DNA of 64,000 nucleotides from assembly GCF_945862485.1 (NCBI RefSeq), contig NZ_CAMAYF010000005.1, positions 1-64,000 on the forward strand. Direction: 5' to 3'. The first letter of the stretch is position 1, and every line of letters begins with the position of its first letter. Both the position numbers and the translations under genes were made by a program. The notes beneath the pieces were generated by a model. That model was not told the origin of the DNA, did not search any database, and saw nothing but the letters and a program-made list of their open reading frames with translations. Positions 8,944 to 17,579 of the stretch are shown in pieces. Source of the stretch: Sphingorhabdus sp. EL138. Its GTDB lineage: Bacteria; Pseudomonadota; Alphaproteobacteria; Sphingomonadales; Sphingomonadaceae.

Positions 8944-9633
8944 TTATGACGACTCGCCCTTAACCCCTTCTGCCTTAACTTTAGCTGACTTGATTTTGGG
9001 CGCGGGCGTTTTGGGTTTGAAGCGGCACAAGTCGGCGACGGGGCAGCACCAGCATTCCGGCGTGCGCGCTTTGCAGATATAACGCCCATGTAAGATCAAC
9101 CAATGGTGCGCGCCAACGCGGAACGGCTTTGGCGTGCTTTTCTCCAGCGCTTTTTCGACCGCGACCACGGTTTTCCCCGGCGCGATTCCCGTGCGGTTGC
9201 CAAGACGGAAGATATGCGTATCGACAGCGAAGGTTTCTGCGCCAAAGGCGGTGTTCATCACCACATTGGCGGTCTTACGCCCCACGCCGGGCAAAGCCTC
9301 CAGCGCGTCGCGGTCGGCGGGCACTTCGCCGGCATGATCACGTACGAGGATTTCTGACAAAGCGATGACATTCTTCGCCTTGTTATTATACAGGCCAATG
9401 GTCTTGATATGGTCTTTCAAGCCCTCCAGCCCAAGCGCGACCATTTGTGCAGGCGTCTTGACCTCTTCGAACAATGCCTTTGTTGCCTTGTTTACCCCCA
9501 CATCGGTTGACTGCGCTGAGCATGTGACGGCGACGAGCAATTGATACGCATTGCCATAGGCCAGTTCAGTTTCCGGATCGGGATTTGCTTCTGCCAAGCG
9601 CCGGTAAAATTCGAAGATGTCGGCTTTCTTCAA
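8944..9633 (-). CDS. nth: Endonuclease III (DNA glycosylase/AP lyase)
   Basis: A 229-residue enzyme that removes oxidised pyrimidines and cleaves at the resulting AP site. The helix-hairpin-helix LPGVGRKTAN contains the catalytic K120, with the essential aspartate at D138 (VDTH). The [4Fe-4S] ligands are C187, C194, C197 and C203; all six positions coincide with E. coli Nth numbering. Translation appears to begin with TTG at 9633, overlapping the dapB stop (TTGA), with GAGG about 12 nt upstream. It lies between dapB and a small exported protein gene on the same strand. The C-terminal tail is Lys/Pro-rich. Confidence 0.95.
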   Translation of the reverse strand: MKKADIFEFYRRLAEANPDPETELAYGNAYQLLVAVTCSAQSTDVGVNKATKALFEEVKTPAQMVALGLEGLKDHIKTIGLYNNKAKNVIALSEILVRDHAGEVPADRDALEALPGVGRKTANVVMNTAFGAETFAVDTHIFRLGNRTGIAPGKTVVAVEKALEKSTPKPFRVGAHHWLILHGRYICKARTPECWCCPVADLCRFKPKTPAPKIKSAKVKAEGVKGESS

Positions 9634-10355
9634 AGACCAAGGACCTCTTGCATATTATACCGGCCGGGTGTCTGCCGCGTCAGCCAGACGGCAGCTTTCA
9701 CCGCGCCGCGCGCGAATATAGCGCGATTTTCGGCGCGATGGACAAGCTCGATCCGTTCATTGTCTGAGGCGAATATGACCATATGGTCGCCCGCCACGCT
9801 GCCGCCGCGTAAGGCGGCAAAGCCGATATCGCCGGCCTTGCGTGCGCCGGTAATCCCGTCGCGGCCCCTTTCGCTATGATCTTTCAAATCGACCGCGCGG
9901 CCCTTTGCCGCGGCATCGCCCAGTAGCAAGGCGGTGCCCGATGGCGCATCAACCTTATGCCTGTGGTGCATTTCCAGAATTTCGATGTCCCAGTCCGCAC
10001 CCAACTGCCGCGCAGCTTGTTCCACCAAGGCGGCAAGCATATTCACGCCCAAGGACGTATTGCCGGTCTGCAAAATGGCAATATCGCGCGCGGCATCATC
10101 GATCAGGAAATGGTGGCGCTCCTCCAAACCTGTCGTGCCAATGACGATGGGCTTACCCGCAGCCACGCAGGCATCGAGACTCGCCTCAAGGCCGTGCGGG
10201 CTCGAAAAATCGACGAGAACGTCGGATGCGGCAATCAATGCGCCAAGGTCGCCGTCCTTATCGACGCCTCCTGCATGTGTGTGGCCGTCGGCGACAATTG
10301 CATCTACCAAAGTCTGACCCATGCGCCCCGCGCTGCCAATAATTCCAATTTTCAT
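9630..10355 (-). CDS. dapB: 4-hydroxy-tetrahydrodipicolinate reductase
   Basis: A 241-residue enzyme of lysine and diaminopimelate biosynthesis that reduces the dapA product with NAD(P)H. The nucleotide-binding motif GIIGSAGRMG is at 4-13. The catalytic signature HHRHKVDAPSG (H130, K134) is intact. The protein is somewhat shorter than the E. coli enzyme (273), as is usual in this group. It is translationally coupled to nth downstream and divergent from the sirtuin gene. dapE is present separately at 26805-27950. Confidence 0.95.
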   Translation of the reverse strand: MKIGIIGSAGRMGQTLVDAIVADGHTHAGGVDKDGDLGALIAASDVLVDFSSPHGLEASLDACVAAGKPIVIGTTGLEERHHFLIDDAARDIAILQTGNTSLGVNMLAALVEQAARQLGADWDIEILEMHHRHKVDAPSGTALLLGDAAAKGRAVDLKDHSERGRDGITGARKAGDIGFAALRGGSVAGDHMVIFASDNERIELVHRAENRAIFARGAVKAAVWLTRQTPGRYNMQEVLGL

Positions 10356-10436
10356 ATCTCTTGCCCTGACTTAATGTCTGGGTCTTACTATATTAGGCAA
10401 CCGAAACAAGTTTTGGGTGAAGATGAAGGAAAGCAT

Positions 10437-11144
10437 GTGGGGCAAGGCATAAAAAACATTGTGATCCTGACAGGCGCAGGCGTCAGCGCCGAAAGCGGCA
10501 TCGATACCTTTCGCAGCGCAGGCGGGTTGTGGGAGCAGCATAAGGTGGAAGATGTGGCCACGCCCGAGGCTTTCGCGCGTGATCCTGACCTTGTGCTGCG
10601 TTTTTACGATATGCGTCGCGAACGTATTCAACAGGTAGAGCCCAATGCCGCGCATTATGCCCTCGCACGGCTGGATGCGGCATGGTCGGGCAATCTGCTG
10701 CTGGTGACGCAAAATGTCGACGATCTGCACGAACGGGCAGGGGCGCAGCGTCTGTTGCACATGCATGGTGAACATCTGAACGCTTGGTGCAATGCCTGTG
10801 ATGCCCGCCACCCGTGGCGCGGAACATTGATGGATCGGCCAGCTTGCCCAGCCTGCGGCGTGGCGGGGCGGTTACGGCCGGATATCGTCTGGTTTGGGGA
10901 AATGCCGTATCGGATGGACGAAATATACCATGCGTTGGACCAAGCGGATTTATTCGTCAGCATTGGCACATCTGGCGCGGTCTATCCTGCTGCTGGCCTT
11001 GTGCGTGAAGCGCGGCAGAAAGGCATCAGGACTTTGGAACTGAACCTTGAACCATCGCATGGCACATCATGGTTCGAAGAATCGCGGCATGGCCCCGCAA
11101 CATTCGTGGTGCCAGCATGGGTGGACGAGATATTAGGCGGTTAA
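10437..11144 (+). CDS. cobB: NAD-dependent protein deacylase, class III sirtuin
   Basis: A 235-residue Sir2 protein that removes acyl groups from lysines using NAD. It has the GAGVSAESGIDTFR motif (13-26), TQNVDDLHE, the catalytic H110 (HMHGE) and zinc cysteines C118, C121, C137 and C140. Y57 and R60 (FYDMR) form the YxxR pair that marks class III sirtuins able to bind succinyl or malonyl lysine. The GTG at 10437 is preferred because GAAGGA lies just upstream; the open frame extends far into antisense dapB, which is not credible as coding. The last 12 nt overlap the 3' end of the convergent moeB-like gene. Confidence 0.92.
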   Translation: MGQGIKNIVILTGAGVSAESGIDTFRSAGGLWEQHKVEDVATPEAFARDPDLVLRFYDMRRERIQQVEPNAAHYALARLDAAWSGNLLLVTQNVDDLHERAGAQRLLHMHGEHLNAWCNACDARHPWRGTLMDRPACPACGVAGRLRPDIVWFGEMPYRMDEIYHALDQADLFVSIGTSGAVYPAAGLVREARQKGIRTLELNLEPSHGTSWFEESRHGPATFVVPAWVDEILGG

Positions 11145-11897
11145 GCCGCCACAGCTCCTACAGCCTGTATCTTTCGGCAGGCGAATAGACCGCATCCCGA
11201 GAGCCATCCCGTCGAACAAATGCAGCTTGCCCATCTGGGCCTCCCCAAAGCCGGTCAGCGCACGAATGGCCTCCATCGCGGCAAAGGATCCCATCAGGCC
11301 GCACATCGCGCCAAGCACGCCCTGCGTCGCGCAGTCGTCGCAATCATCGGGGTCATGCGCGTCGCCAACGAAGCAGCGATAGCAAGGCGCATCATCCTGC
11401 CACCCCGTAAAGGTACCAATCTGTCCATGAAACTGGCCAATCGCGGCGCTAACCAACGGCACTTGCGCGGCAAGGCACAGATCGTTCACGATCAAGCGCG
11501 TGGCGAAATTATCGCAGCCGTCGATCACGACATCGACGCCCTTTAGAATGTCTACCGCGGTGGAGCGGTCAATACGCTGCTTGAGGCCGCGGAATGTTAC
11601 ATCAGGATTTAAGCGTGCGACGGCGGCACTCGCGGCATCGACCTTTGCCGTGCCAATGTCGCTTTCGGTGTACAGAATTTGTCGCTGGAGATTGGAAAGC
11701 GACACAACATCATCATCAATGACGCTGATCGTTCCAACGCCCGCCGCGGCTAGATATTGGATGGCAGGGCAACCAATGCCGCCCGCACCGATCAGCAGCA
11801 CATGGCTCGACAGCAATTTAGACTGACCCGCGCCGCCAATGTCGCGCAGCACAATATGCCGTGCGTAACGGTCAAGCTGTTGGTCGCTAAGCGTCAT
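11133..11897 (-). CDS. ThiF/MoeB/HesA-family adenylyltransferase
   Basis: A 254-residue E1-like enzyme that activates the C terminus of a small ubiquitin-like sulfur carrier (MoaD or ThiS type) by adenylation. Visible are the N-terminal [13 protein letters not shown], the Rossmann GAGGIGCP at about 37-44, the [13 protein letters not shown] segment, the ICxD-like [11 protein letters not shown], and two zinc-binding CxxC pairs (CYRC and CRSC). It sits at the 3' end of the ubiE-ubiB-coaBC-dut transcript, overlapping the dut stop by 4 nt. The sequence alone does not decide between molybdopterin and thiamine pathways. Confidence 0.9.
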   Translation of the reverse strand: MTLSDQQLDRYARHIVLRDIGGAGQSKLLSSHVLLIGAGGIGCPAIQYLAAAGVGTISVIDDDVVSLSNLQRQILYTESDIGTAKVDAASAAVARLNPDVTFRGLKQRIDRSTAVDILKGVDVVIDGCDNFATRLIVNDLCLAAQVPLVSAAIGQFHGQIGTFTGWQDDAPCYRCFVGDAHDPDDCDDCATQGVLGAMCGLMGSFAAMEAIRALTGFGEAQMGKLHLFDGMALGMRSIRLPKDTGCRSCGGLTA

Positions 11898-12343
11898 ACG
11901 CCGGTTGAACCAAAGCCTCCGGTGCCCCGTTCGGTATCGTCTAGGGCGTCGACTTCGAGCATCATTCCTTGCGTGACCGGCGCGACTACAATTTGCGCAA
12001 TCCGGTCGCCTGTGTTGATCACGAAATCTTCGTCACCCAAATTTGCGAGAATGACCTTCACTTCGCCGCGATAATCGCTGTCGATAGTGCCAGGGGTGTT
12101 GAGGCAGGTGATGCCATGTTTCAGGGCAAGGCCCGAACGCGGCCGCACCTGAACTTCATAGCCATCGGGAATGGCAAAGGCGAAACCCGTGGCAACGGCG
12201 TGGCGTTTGCCAGCGCGCAAGGTCAGGCTTTCGGCGGCGCAAATGTCCATGCCCGCTGCGCCAGATGTTGAATATGCAGGCATCGGTAGGCCAGCGCCGT
12301 GTTCTAGGCGCCTGACCCGAATATCAACCTTTTGCGAGGGCAT
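11894..12343 (-). CDS. dut: dUTP diphosphatase
   Basis: A 149-residue trimeric dUTPase that hydrolyses dUTP to dUMP, keeping uracil out of DNA and feeding dTMP synthesis. Conserved motifs are present: AGMDICA (motif 1), RPRSGLA (2), [10 protein letters not shown] (3), GDRIAQIV (4) and the C-terminal [11 protein letters not shown]-loop-like motif (5). Its first 20 nt overlap the end of coaBC, and its stop overlaps the next start by ATGA, so it is embedded in a tightly coupled operon. Confidence 0.97.
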   Translation of the reverse strand: MPSQKVDIRVRRLEHGAGLPMPAYSTSGAAGMDICAAESLTLRAGKRHAVATGFAFAIPDGYEVQVRPRSGLALKHGITCLNTPGTIDSDYRGEVKVILANLGDEDFVINTGDRIAQIVVAPVTQGMMLEVDALDDTERGTGGFGSTGV

Positions 12344-13589
12344 CGGCCACTTTCTCCATCAATTTACGGGCAATAACGTCCTTGGCACTTTCGGGCCAGC
12401 TATCGACGCCCTCCTTGGTGATGATATGAAACGCATTGTTTGCGCCGCCCATTACGTCGCCGGACACGTCATTGGCGACGATCCAGTCGCAACCCTTTTT
12501 GGCGAGCTTTGCCTGCGCATGTTCGACAATCTTCTCTGTCTCCGCCGCAAAACCAATCAGCAGCTTTGGGCGATTGGCGTGCGTGGCGAGGCTGGCGAGG
12601 ATGTCTGGATTTTCGGTTAAATTGAGCGCGGGGATATTGCCGCCGTCTTTCTTAATCTTTTGCTCAGGCGCTTGCGCAGCGCGCCAATCAGCAACGGCAG
12701 CCACCATTATGGCGGCATCGACCGGTAAGGCTTTTTCTACCTCTGCCTGCATGTCGAGCGCGGTTTCTACGTCAATCCGCACAACGCCGTGCGGGGTCTC
12801 CAGATGGACGGGGCCAGCGATGAGCGTTACTTCCGCGCCTAAATCCGCTGCCGCGGCAGCAATGGCAAAGCCCTGACGCCCCGAAGAACGGTTGGCGATG
12901 TAGCGTACAGGGTCAATCGCCTCATGAGTTGGGCCCGCGGTTACCAAGATGCGTTGGCCGGATAATGGACGATTTTGCTGCGTTACAGGCGCAGCACCGC
13001 TTTGAACCGTTGTTGGCGAACGGCCTGATGCCAGCATTGCATCAAAGGGATGCCCCAACATCATGCAAATTTGTTCGGCAATGGCGGGTGGCTCTGGCAA
13101 TCGTCCGGGGCCAAATTCGCCGCACGCCATCGCGCCTTCATCAGGGGCCATGATGTGGATGCCATCGGCGCGCAATTGGGTCAAATTTCGTTGCGTTGCC
13201 TTATGGTTCCACATGCGGACATTCATCGCGGGAACGGCAAGCACGGGCTTGTCCGTCGCCAATAAGACAGTGGTCGCGAGATCGTCGGATATGCCCGCCG
13301 CCATTTTCGCCAAGATGTTGGCAGTGGCGGGGCAGATGACGACCAAGTCGGCCTGACGGCTCAACTGGATATGCCCAATCTCGCTTTCTTCCTTCAGGTC
13401 GAACATATGACCATATACTTGGTCTTCGGTCATGACCGACATGGACAAAGGCGTCATGAATTCGGTCGCGCTTTGCGTCATGACCGCGCGCACGGATATG
13501 CCCTGCCGCTTGAGCAAGCGGACAAGTTCAAGCGACTTATACGCCGCGATGCCGCCCGTGACGATGAGGAGGATGCGTTTGGTAGACAT
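12324..13589 (-). CDS. coaBC: Bifunctional phosphopantothenoylcysteine decarboxylase/synthetase
   Basis: A 421-residue fusion enzyme making 4'-phosphopantetheine for coenzyme A. The N-terminal FMN decarboxylase (CoaC) has TGGIAAYKS (11-19), catalytic H73, the PAMN motif (120-123) and C156 in [10 protein letters not shown]. The C-terminal CTP-dependent synthetase (CoaB) starts near residue 204 with [15 protein letters not shown] and the RSSGRQG loop. The ATG at 13589 overlaps the ubiB stop as TAATG, so initiation may depend on ubiB translation; the longer open frame starting at 13610 is not preferred. Its end overlaps dut by 20 nt. Confidence 0.96.
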   Translation of the reverse strand: MSTKRILLIVTGGIAAYKSLELVRLLKRQGISVRAVMTQSATEFMTPLSMSVMTEDQVYGHMFDLKEESEIGHIQLSRQADLVVICPATANILAKMAAGISDDLATTVLLATDKPVLAVPAMNVRMWNHKATQRNLTQLRADGIHIMAPDEGAMACGEFGPGRLPEPPAIAEQICMMLGHPFDAMLASGRSPTTVQSGAAPVTQQNRPLSGQRILVTAGPTHEAIDPVRYIANRSSGRQGFAIAAAAADLGAEVTLIAGPVHLETPHGVVRIDVETALDMQAEVEKALPVDAAIMVAAVADWRAAQAPEQKIKKDGGNIPALNLTENPDILASLATHANRPKLLIGFAAETEKIVEHAQAKLAKKGCDWIVANDVSGDVMGGANNAFHIITKEGVDSWPESAKDVIARKLMEKVADALAKG

Positions 13590-15139
13590 TAGCTTAACCC
13601 CAAAACCCACATGCCAGCCGCACCCAAGGCACCGGCCAATGCCGCGACCAATAGATAACGCGCAGCGTTGCTTTGTCCATTACGTTCCCAAATGAGTTGA
13701 ACAGGCGGCAAGGGTGGCGGCTCAGGCGCGCCGCCTTTGCGCGGTAGCTGTTCATCCAAGCGGCGGATGAGGTCGGGGATCAACTTCAGCGTGTCGGCTT
13801 GTTTGCGCAGGCCATCGGCCAGAATGGCTTCTGGCCCCAATTCACCGCGAATCCAGTCACGCACATAAGGCGCGGCGACGTCCCACATGTTGATGCTTGG
13901 GTTTAATGAGGTCGCAATACCTTCGACCATCACCATGGTTTTTTGCAGCAACAACAAATGCGGCTGTGTCTGCATATCGAAATCGCGGGTAATCGCGAAA
14001 AGACTGTCGAGCATTTGCCCGACCGACAATTCGCTCACTGGCTTGCCGCGCGTTGGTTCGCCCACCGCGCGCAATGCTGTCGCGAATTCATCTACATTGT
14101 GATAGCTTGGCACATATTGCGCCTCGAAATGGATTTCTGCCACGCGCTTATAATTGCCCGTGGTCAGGCCATAGAGAATTTCCGCCAACCAAAAACGCGC
14201 CTGCCGGTTGATCCGGCCCATGATGCCAAAATCAATGGCGACAATCGTGCCGTCGGCGCGCACGAACAAATTGCCCTGATGCATGTCAGCATGGAAAAAG
14301 CCCTCTGAAATCGCTTGCCGCAAAAAGGTAAGGACAAGCTTTTCGGCTAATTTATTTAGGTCATGGCCCGCCGCCCTGAGCGCATCGATATCGGAAATTT
14401 TGACGCCGTCGACCCATTCTAGCGTTAGCACGCGGCCCGACGTCCGGTCCCAATCGATGGTCGGAATAGTATAGCCTTCGACCGCGACCATCGCGTCTTG
14501 CAGTTCGGACGCGCTTGCCGCCTCGCGCCGCAAATCAAGTTCGCGCAAGGTCCAGCGTTTCAAATTGGCGATAACCAGTTGTGGCCGCAACCGTGCTGCT
14601 TCACCGCCCAGCGCCTCCAAATGCGCGGCCGCCCATTCATAGGTTTCAATGTCGCGGGCGAATTGCTCACGAATACCCGGGCGAAGCACCTTGATTGCCA
14701 CATCCTTGCCTTCATTCGTGCGGGCACGGTGTACCTGCGCGATGGAGGCGGCGCCAACGGGGACGGGATCGATATATTCAAACAACGCTGCCGCGGGCTT
14801 GTTCAGGCTGTTGTCGATCTGCGCATAGACCTGGTCAAATGGCGCTGGCGGTAACTGGTCCTGCAGCATCAGCAGATTATGCACCGCCTCTTCGCCGATG
14901 ATATCAGGCCGAGTCGCGAGCGTTTGCCCAAGTTTAATCGCGGCGGGACCAATGGCGCGAAATGCGCCTGCATAATCCGGTACCTTCGGCTGTATTGTTC
15001 CAAAGCGCGCGATGCGGCACAGCCGCTTGACTTGTGCAGGGGTATTACGATCCGCCTCAATGGCGCGAAGAGCGCCGTGGCGCGCAAGAATGCGGCCCCA
15101 TTTGAGCAAACGAATGATGTGGGTAATTGGGCGGGTCAT
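13589..15139 (-). CDS. ubiB: UbiB/ABC1-family kinase-like protein of ubiquinone synthesis
   Basis: A 516-residue atypical kinase-like ATPase required for ubiquinone biosynthesis. It carries the family-specific KxGQ motif (K69-x-G71-Q72), the alanine-rich nucleotide loop VGAASIAQVHRA (about 128-139) and VAIK (K150). The catalytic loop FFHADMHQGN and the metal-binding DFG are further on. One C-terminal transmembrane segment (about 490-510) would anchor it to the inner membrane. It starts 11 nt after the ubiE stop and overlaps coaBC. Pairing with ubiE supports the quinone role. Confidence 0.95.
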   Translation of the reverse strand: MTRPITHIIRLLKWGRILARHGALRAIEADRNTPAQVKRLCRIARFGTIQPKVPDYAGAFRAIGPAAIKLGQTLATRPDIIGEEAVHNLLMLQDQLPPAPFDQVYAQIDNSLNKPAAALFEYIDPVPVGAASIAQVHRARTNEGKDVAIKVLRPGIREQFARDIETYEWAAAHLEALGGEAARLRPQLVIANLKRWTLRELDLRREAASASELQDAMVAVEGYTIPTIDWDRTSGRVLTLEWVDGVKISDIDALRAAGHDLNKLAEKLVLTFLRQAISEGFFHADMHQGNLFVRADGTIVAIDFGIMGRINRQARFWLAEILYGLTTGNYKRVAEIHFEAQYVPSYHNVDEFATALRAVGEPTRGKPVSELSVGQMLDSLFAITRDFDMQTQPHLLLLQKTMVMVEGIATSLNPSINMWDVAAPYVRDWIRGELGPEAILADGLRKQADTLKLIPDLIRRLDEQLPRKGGAPEPPPLPPVQLIWERNGQSNAARYLLVAALAGALGAAGMWVLGLS

Positions 15140-15150
15140 GCGGCGCGGGG

Positions 15151-15885
15151 TTAAACCTTCCAGCCGCTATGGATCGCGACCAGACCGCCCAATATGGGCT
15201 CAACTTTGGTTTGCACAAAACCTGCTTCACCAATCATGCGTTTGAAATTCTGCATGTCGGGGAAACGGCGGATGGATTCGACCAGATAGCGATAGCTGTC
15301 TTCGTCCCCCGCAATGGCCTTACCCAACTTTGGCACCAATTTGTCGGAATAGACGTCGTATATTTGCGCAAGGCCAGGCCATTCGACTGTGGAAAATTCG
15401 AGGCAGAAAAAACGGCCACCATAACGCAGCACGCGATGCGCCTCGCGCAGGGCCTTGGGAATGTCGGTCACATTCCGTATGCCGAACGCAATCGTATAAG
15501 CGTCAAAATGTGTATCGGGGAAAGTCAGCGTTTCGGCGTTTTGCGCAGACCAGATGAGGCTTCTGATACCGCGCTGCATGGCGCGTTCCATGCCGACATC
15601 CAACATGTCTTCGTTAATGTCGGAGACGGTGACCTGCGCGCCGGATTTTTCCATGCGAAAGGCGATGTCGCCGGTGCCGCCGGCCATGTCGAGAATATCC
15701 TCACCTGCGCGCGGTTTAACGCGGCGCACGAAGCTATCTTTCCACAAACGGTGCATGCCGCCCGACATCGCATCGTTCATGATGTCATATTTGCGCGCGA
15801 CATTGGAAAAGACGTCGCCAACGCGCTGCGTCTTTTCTTCTGGGCTAACTTCCTCATAGCCGAAGGATACGGTGTCGTTCATCAT
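15151..15885 (-). CDS. ubiE: Demethylmenaquinone/2-polyprenyl-benzoquinol C-methyltransferase
   Basis: A 244-residue SAM-dependent C-methyltransferase of ubiquinone synthesis. Motifs include VFSNVARKYDIMNDAMSGG near the N terminus, the SAM loop DMAGGTGDIAF, the central FDAYTIAFGIRNVTD and RVLRYGGRFFCLEFS. Two adjacent ATGs at 15885 and 15882 follow an AGAGG, so either may be used; the open frame extends 11 codons further upstream without support. It is the first gene of the ubiE-ubiB-coaBC-dut-moeB-like block and is divergent from mutM. Confidence 0.95.
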   Translation of the reverse strand: MMNDTVSFGYEEVSPEEKTQRVGDVFSNVARKYDIMNDAMSGGMHRLWKDSFVRRVKPRAGEDILDMAGGTGDIAFRMEKSGAQVTVSDINEDMLDVGMERAMQRGIRSLIWSAQNAETLTFPDTHFDAYTIAFGIRNVTDIPKALREAHRVLRYGGRFFCLEFSTVEWPGLAQIYDVYSDKLVPKLGKAIAGDEDSYRYLVESIRRFPDMQNFKRMIGEAGFVQTKVEPILGGLVAIHSGWKV

Positions 15886-15930
15886 GCTGCCTCTAGCCGA
15901 TTGTTGCGCCAGCCGCAAAGCCTGTTAGGG

Positions 15931-15974
15931 GCAAAATCAAATGCCCGAATAGGTGCAAAATTATATGCCCGAAT
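15931..15974 (+). repeat. Tandem duplication containing a 3-codon upstream ORF
   Basis: Two 20-nt copies lie at 15931-15950 and 15955-15974 with 18 of 20 positions identical and a 24-nt period. Each contains ATGCCCGAA. In the downstream copy this is the true mutM start (Met-Pro-Glu). In the upstream copy it reads Met-Pro-Glu-stop (ATG CCC GAA TAG, 15941-15952). The TAG merges into TAGGTG, the best ribosome-binding site for mutM, so the upstream mini-ORF ends inside that site. Confidence 0.8.
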
Positions 15975-16777
15975 TACCCGAAGTAGAAACTACCGTATCC
16001 GGCCTGCGGTCGGTCTTGGAAGGCGAACTTATCGTACGCGCGGAACCGCGCCGTGCGGATCTGCGCTGGCCGATTCCGCCCGATTTGCGGCAGCGGCTCA
16101 CGGGTGCGCGCATTGAAACACTGGGCCGGCGCGCCAAATATGGGCTGATATACACCGACCGGCAGGACGTGATGATATTTCATTTGGGGATGTCGGGCCG
16201 TTGGCGCGTCGACCCCGTGGAAATTGAAAAGCACGACCATTTCATTTTGGAAACGGCGAGTGGCCGGGTGGTGGCGCTCAATGATCACCGTCGTTTCGGG
16301 TCGCTGGACATTATCGATTCGCAGCAGATCGACGATTATCGCTTCTTTGCCCAAATGGGGCCTGAGCCGCTGTCGGAGGCGTTCGATGCTTCCGTGCTGC
16401 AAAAGGCCTTGGTTGGCCGTAAAGCGCCGATAAAGGCCATGCTGCTCAACCAGAATATTGTGGCGGGCTTAGGGAATATCTATGTGTGCGAGGCCTTGCA
16501 CATGGCGGGCATTGACCCAATTGCTGTTGCATCGAGCATAAGCAAGCCGCGGCTGACCCGATTGGTTATAGCAATCAAAGAGGTGCTCACTGCTGCTATA
16601 GCCGCTGGCGGATCTACCCTGCGCGATTTTGCAGCGCCCGATGGGGAGCTTGGCTATTTTGCAAAGGACTGGCGTGTCTATGGCCGCGCGGGTGAAGTGT
16701 GCGCCTGTGGCAGCAATATAATGCGGCGTGTTGATTCGGGTCGATCAACCTTCTACTGCCCGAAATGCCAGCGATAA
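15965..16777 (+). CDS. mutM: Formamidopyrimidine-DNA glycosylase
   Basis: A 270-residue glycosylase/AP lyase that removes 8-oxoguanine and formamidopyrimidines. The start is fixed at 15965 because the mature enzyme must begin MPELPEVE, with P2 the nucleophile and E3 catalytic; an in-frame ATG four codons earlier would block P2. The H2TH region (QNIVAGLGNIYVCEAL) is present. The C-terminal zinc finger reads C-A-C...YCPKC, so the first cysteine pair is C-x-C rather than the common C-x2-C. A partner in the GO system, mutY, lies at 39105. It is divergent from ubiE and upstream of rpsT. Confidence 0.95.
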   Translation: MPELPEVETTVSGLRSVLEGELIVRAEPRRADLRWPIPPDLRQRLTGARIETLGRRAKYGLIYTDRQDVMIFHLGMSGRWRVDPVEIEKHDHFILETASGRVVALNDHRRFGSLDIIDSQQIDDYRFFAQMGPEPLSEAFDASVLQKALVGRKAPIKAMLLNQNIVAGLGNIYVCEALHMAGIDPIAVASSISKPRLTRLVIAIKEVLTAAIAAGGSTLRDFAAPDGELGYFAKDWRVYGRAGEVCACGSNIMRRVDSGRSTFYCPKCQR

Positions 16778-16885
16778 GGCGGCATTATGAGGTTGACGAA
16801 TCTCTTGGGCAGGGTTAAGGGCCGCTCCTTCAACGGGCGTACCGCATGGGCGCGCCTCTACAGATATTGAAATTCGAGGACAAAA

Positions 16886-17149
16886 ATGGCCAATACGCCG
16901 CAAGCAAAAAAGCGTATCCGTCGCAACGCGCGTCGCACCGAAGTAAATGGCGCACGCGTCAGCCGCATCCGCACTTTCATCAAGAAAGTCGAATCGGCGA
17001 TTGAACTTGGCGACAAGTCAGCGGCTGCTGCCGCACTGGCCGCAGCGCAGCCTGAACTGGCGCGCGGCGTATCCAAGGGCGTCCTTCACAAGAACACAGC
17101 ATCGCGCAAATTTGGCCGCCTCACAAAGGCGGTCGGCGGTCTCGCTTAA
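16886..17149 (+). CDS. rpsT: 30S ribosomal protein S20
   Basis: An 87-residue basic, alanine-rich small-subunit protein that binds 16S rRNA. The N terminus [17 protein letters not shown] and the C-terminal [19 protein letters not shown] are typical. A GAGGA ribosome-binding site lies about 5 nt before the ATG. It lies upstream of dnaA, an arrangement common in alphaproteobacteria, and is followed by a strong terminator. Confidence 0.98.
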   Translation: MANTPQAKKRIRRNARRTEVNGARVSRIRTFIKKVESAIELGDKSAAAAALAAAQPELARGVSKGVLHKNTASRKFGRLTKAVGGLA

Positions 17150-17194
17150 GCGATACTTATGGTGCCGGACCTTCCGGTTTGAGACATTCGAAAC

Positions 17195-17220
17195 CCGCCG
17201 CGAACACGGCGGATTTTTCT
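17195..17220 (+). terminator. Rho-independent terminator after rpsT
   Basis: A perfect 6-bp G+C stem CCGCCG/CGGCGG with loop CGAACA is followed by ATTTTTCT. It begins 45 nt after the rpsT stop and would separate rpsT transcription from dnaA. Confidence 0.8.
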
Positions 17221-17222
17221 TT

Positions 17223-17579
17223 GCCAATTGTCACAAATTGCAAGGGTGAGGATTTCCCGCGATTCGACAGGTTCACAATTTAGTTCTGAATCGAAAAATA
17301 CATAAAATCATGTGGTTATTAAATATTTAACGCATTTGCTCGTGTCTCGCCGAGTCAATGGCAATTATTTCAGTTTTTTTGCAGTCTCGCACTTGATCGA
17401 CTCGTTTATTGCTGTCTAAGAAATGCATTCCAGCAACGCATGACTACAGTCGCGCAATGCCTCACATGGAGAGTAAACACGTAGCTCGGCTGCATTTGGC
17501 AACAAATGCGAGGCCAGTACCCGTTTGTCCTGTGTCCGGCAGATAGCGCGCGGTGATGTTGCGCTGGTTGGGGTGGAAA
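17223..17579 (+). promoter_or_regulatory. dnaA upstream region with four GANTC sites
   Basis: This roughly 360-nt non-coding region must hold the dnaA promoter. It contains all four forms of GANTC, the CcrM-type methylation target of alphaproteobacteria: GATTC 17261-17265, GAATC 17288-17292, GAGTC 17352-17356 and GACTC 17399-17403. An A+T-rich patch lies at about 17290-17335. A weak DnaA-box-like TGTGGTTAT at about 17311-17319 matches 7 of 9 positions of the TGTGGATAA orientation. No convincing DnaA-box cluster is present, so I do not call a replication origin here. Confidence 0.45.

Noticed and set aside
9957-10436. 160-codon 5' extension of the sirtuin frame
   Set aside because: It lies antisense to dapB, has no family resemblance, and the sirtuin N terminus with ribosome-binding site begins at 10437.
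15127-15952. 329-codon plus-strand ORF across ubiE
   Set aside because: Antisense to a well-defined methyltransferase and overlapping the mutM start; no family resemblance.
17223-17579. Replication origin upstream of dnaA
   Set aside because: Only one weak DnaA-box-like sequence and one A+T-rich patch; no cluster of boxes. In this group the origin is often away from dnaA.
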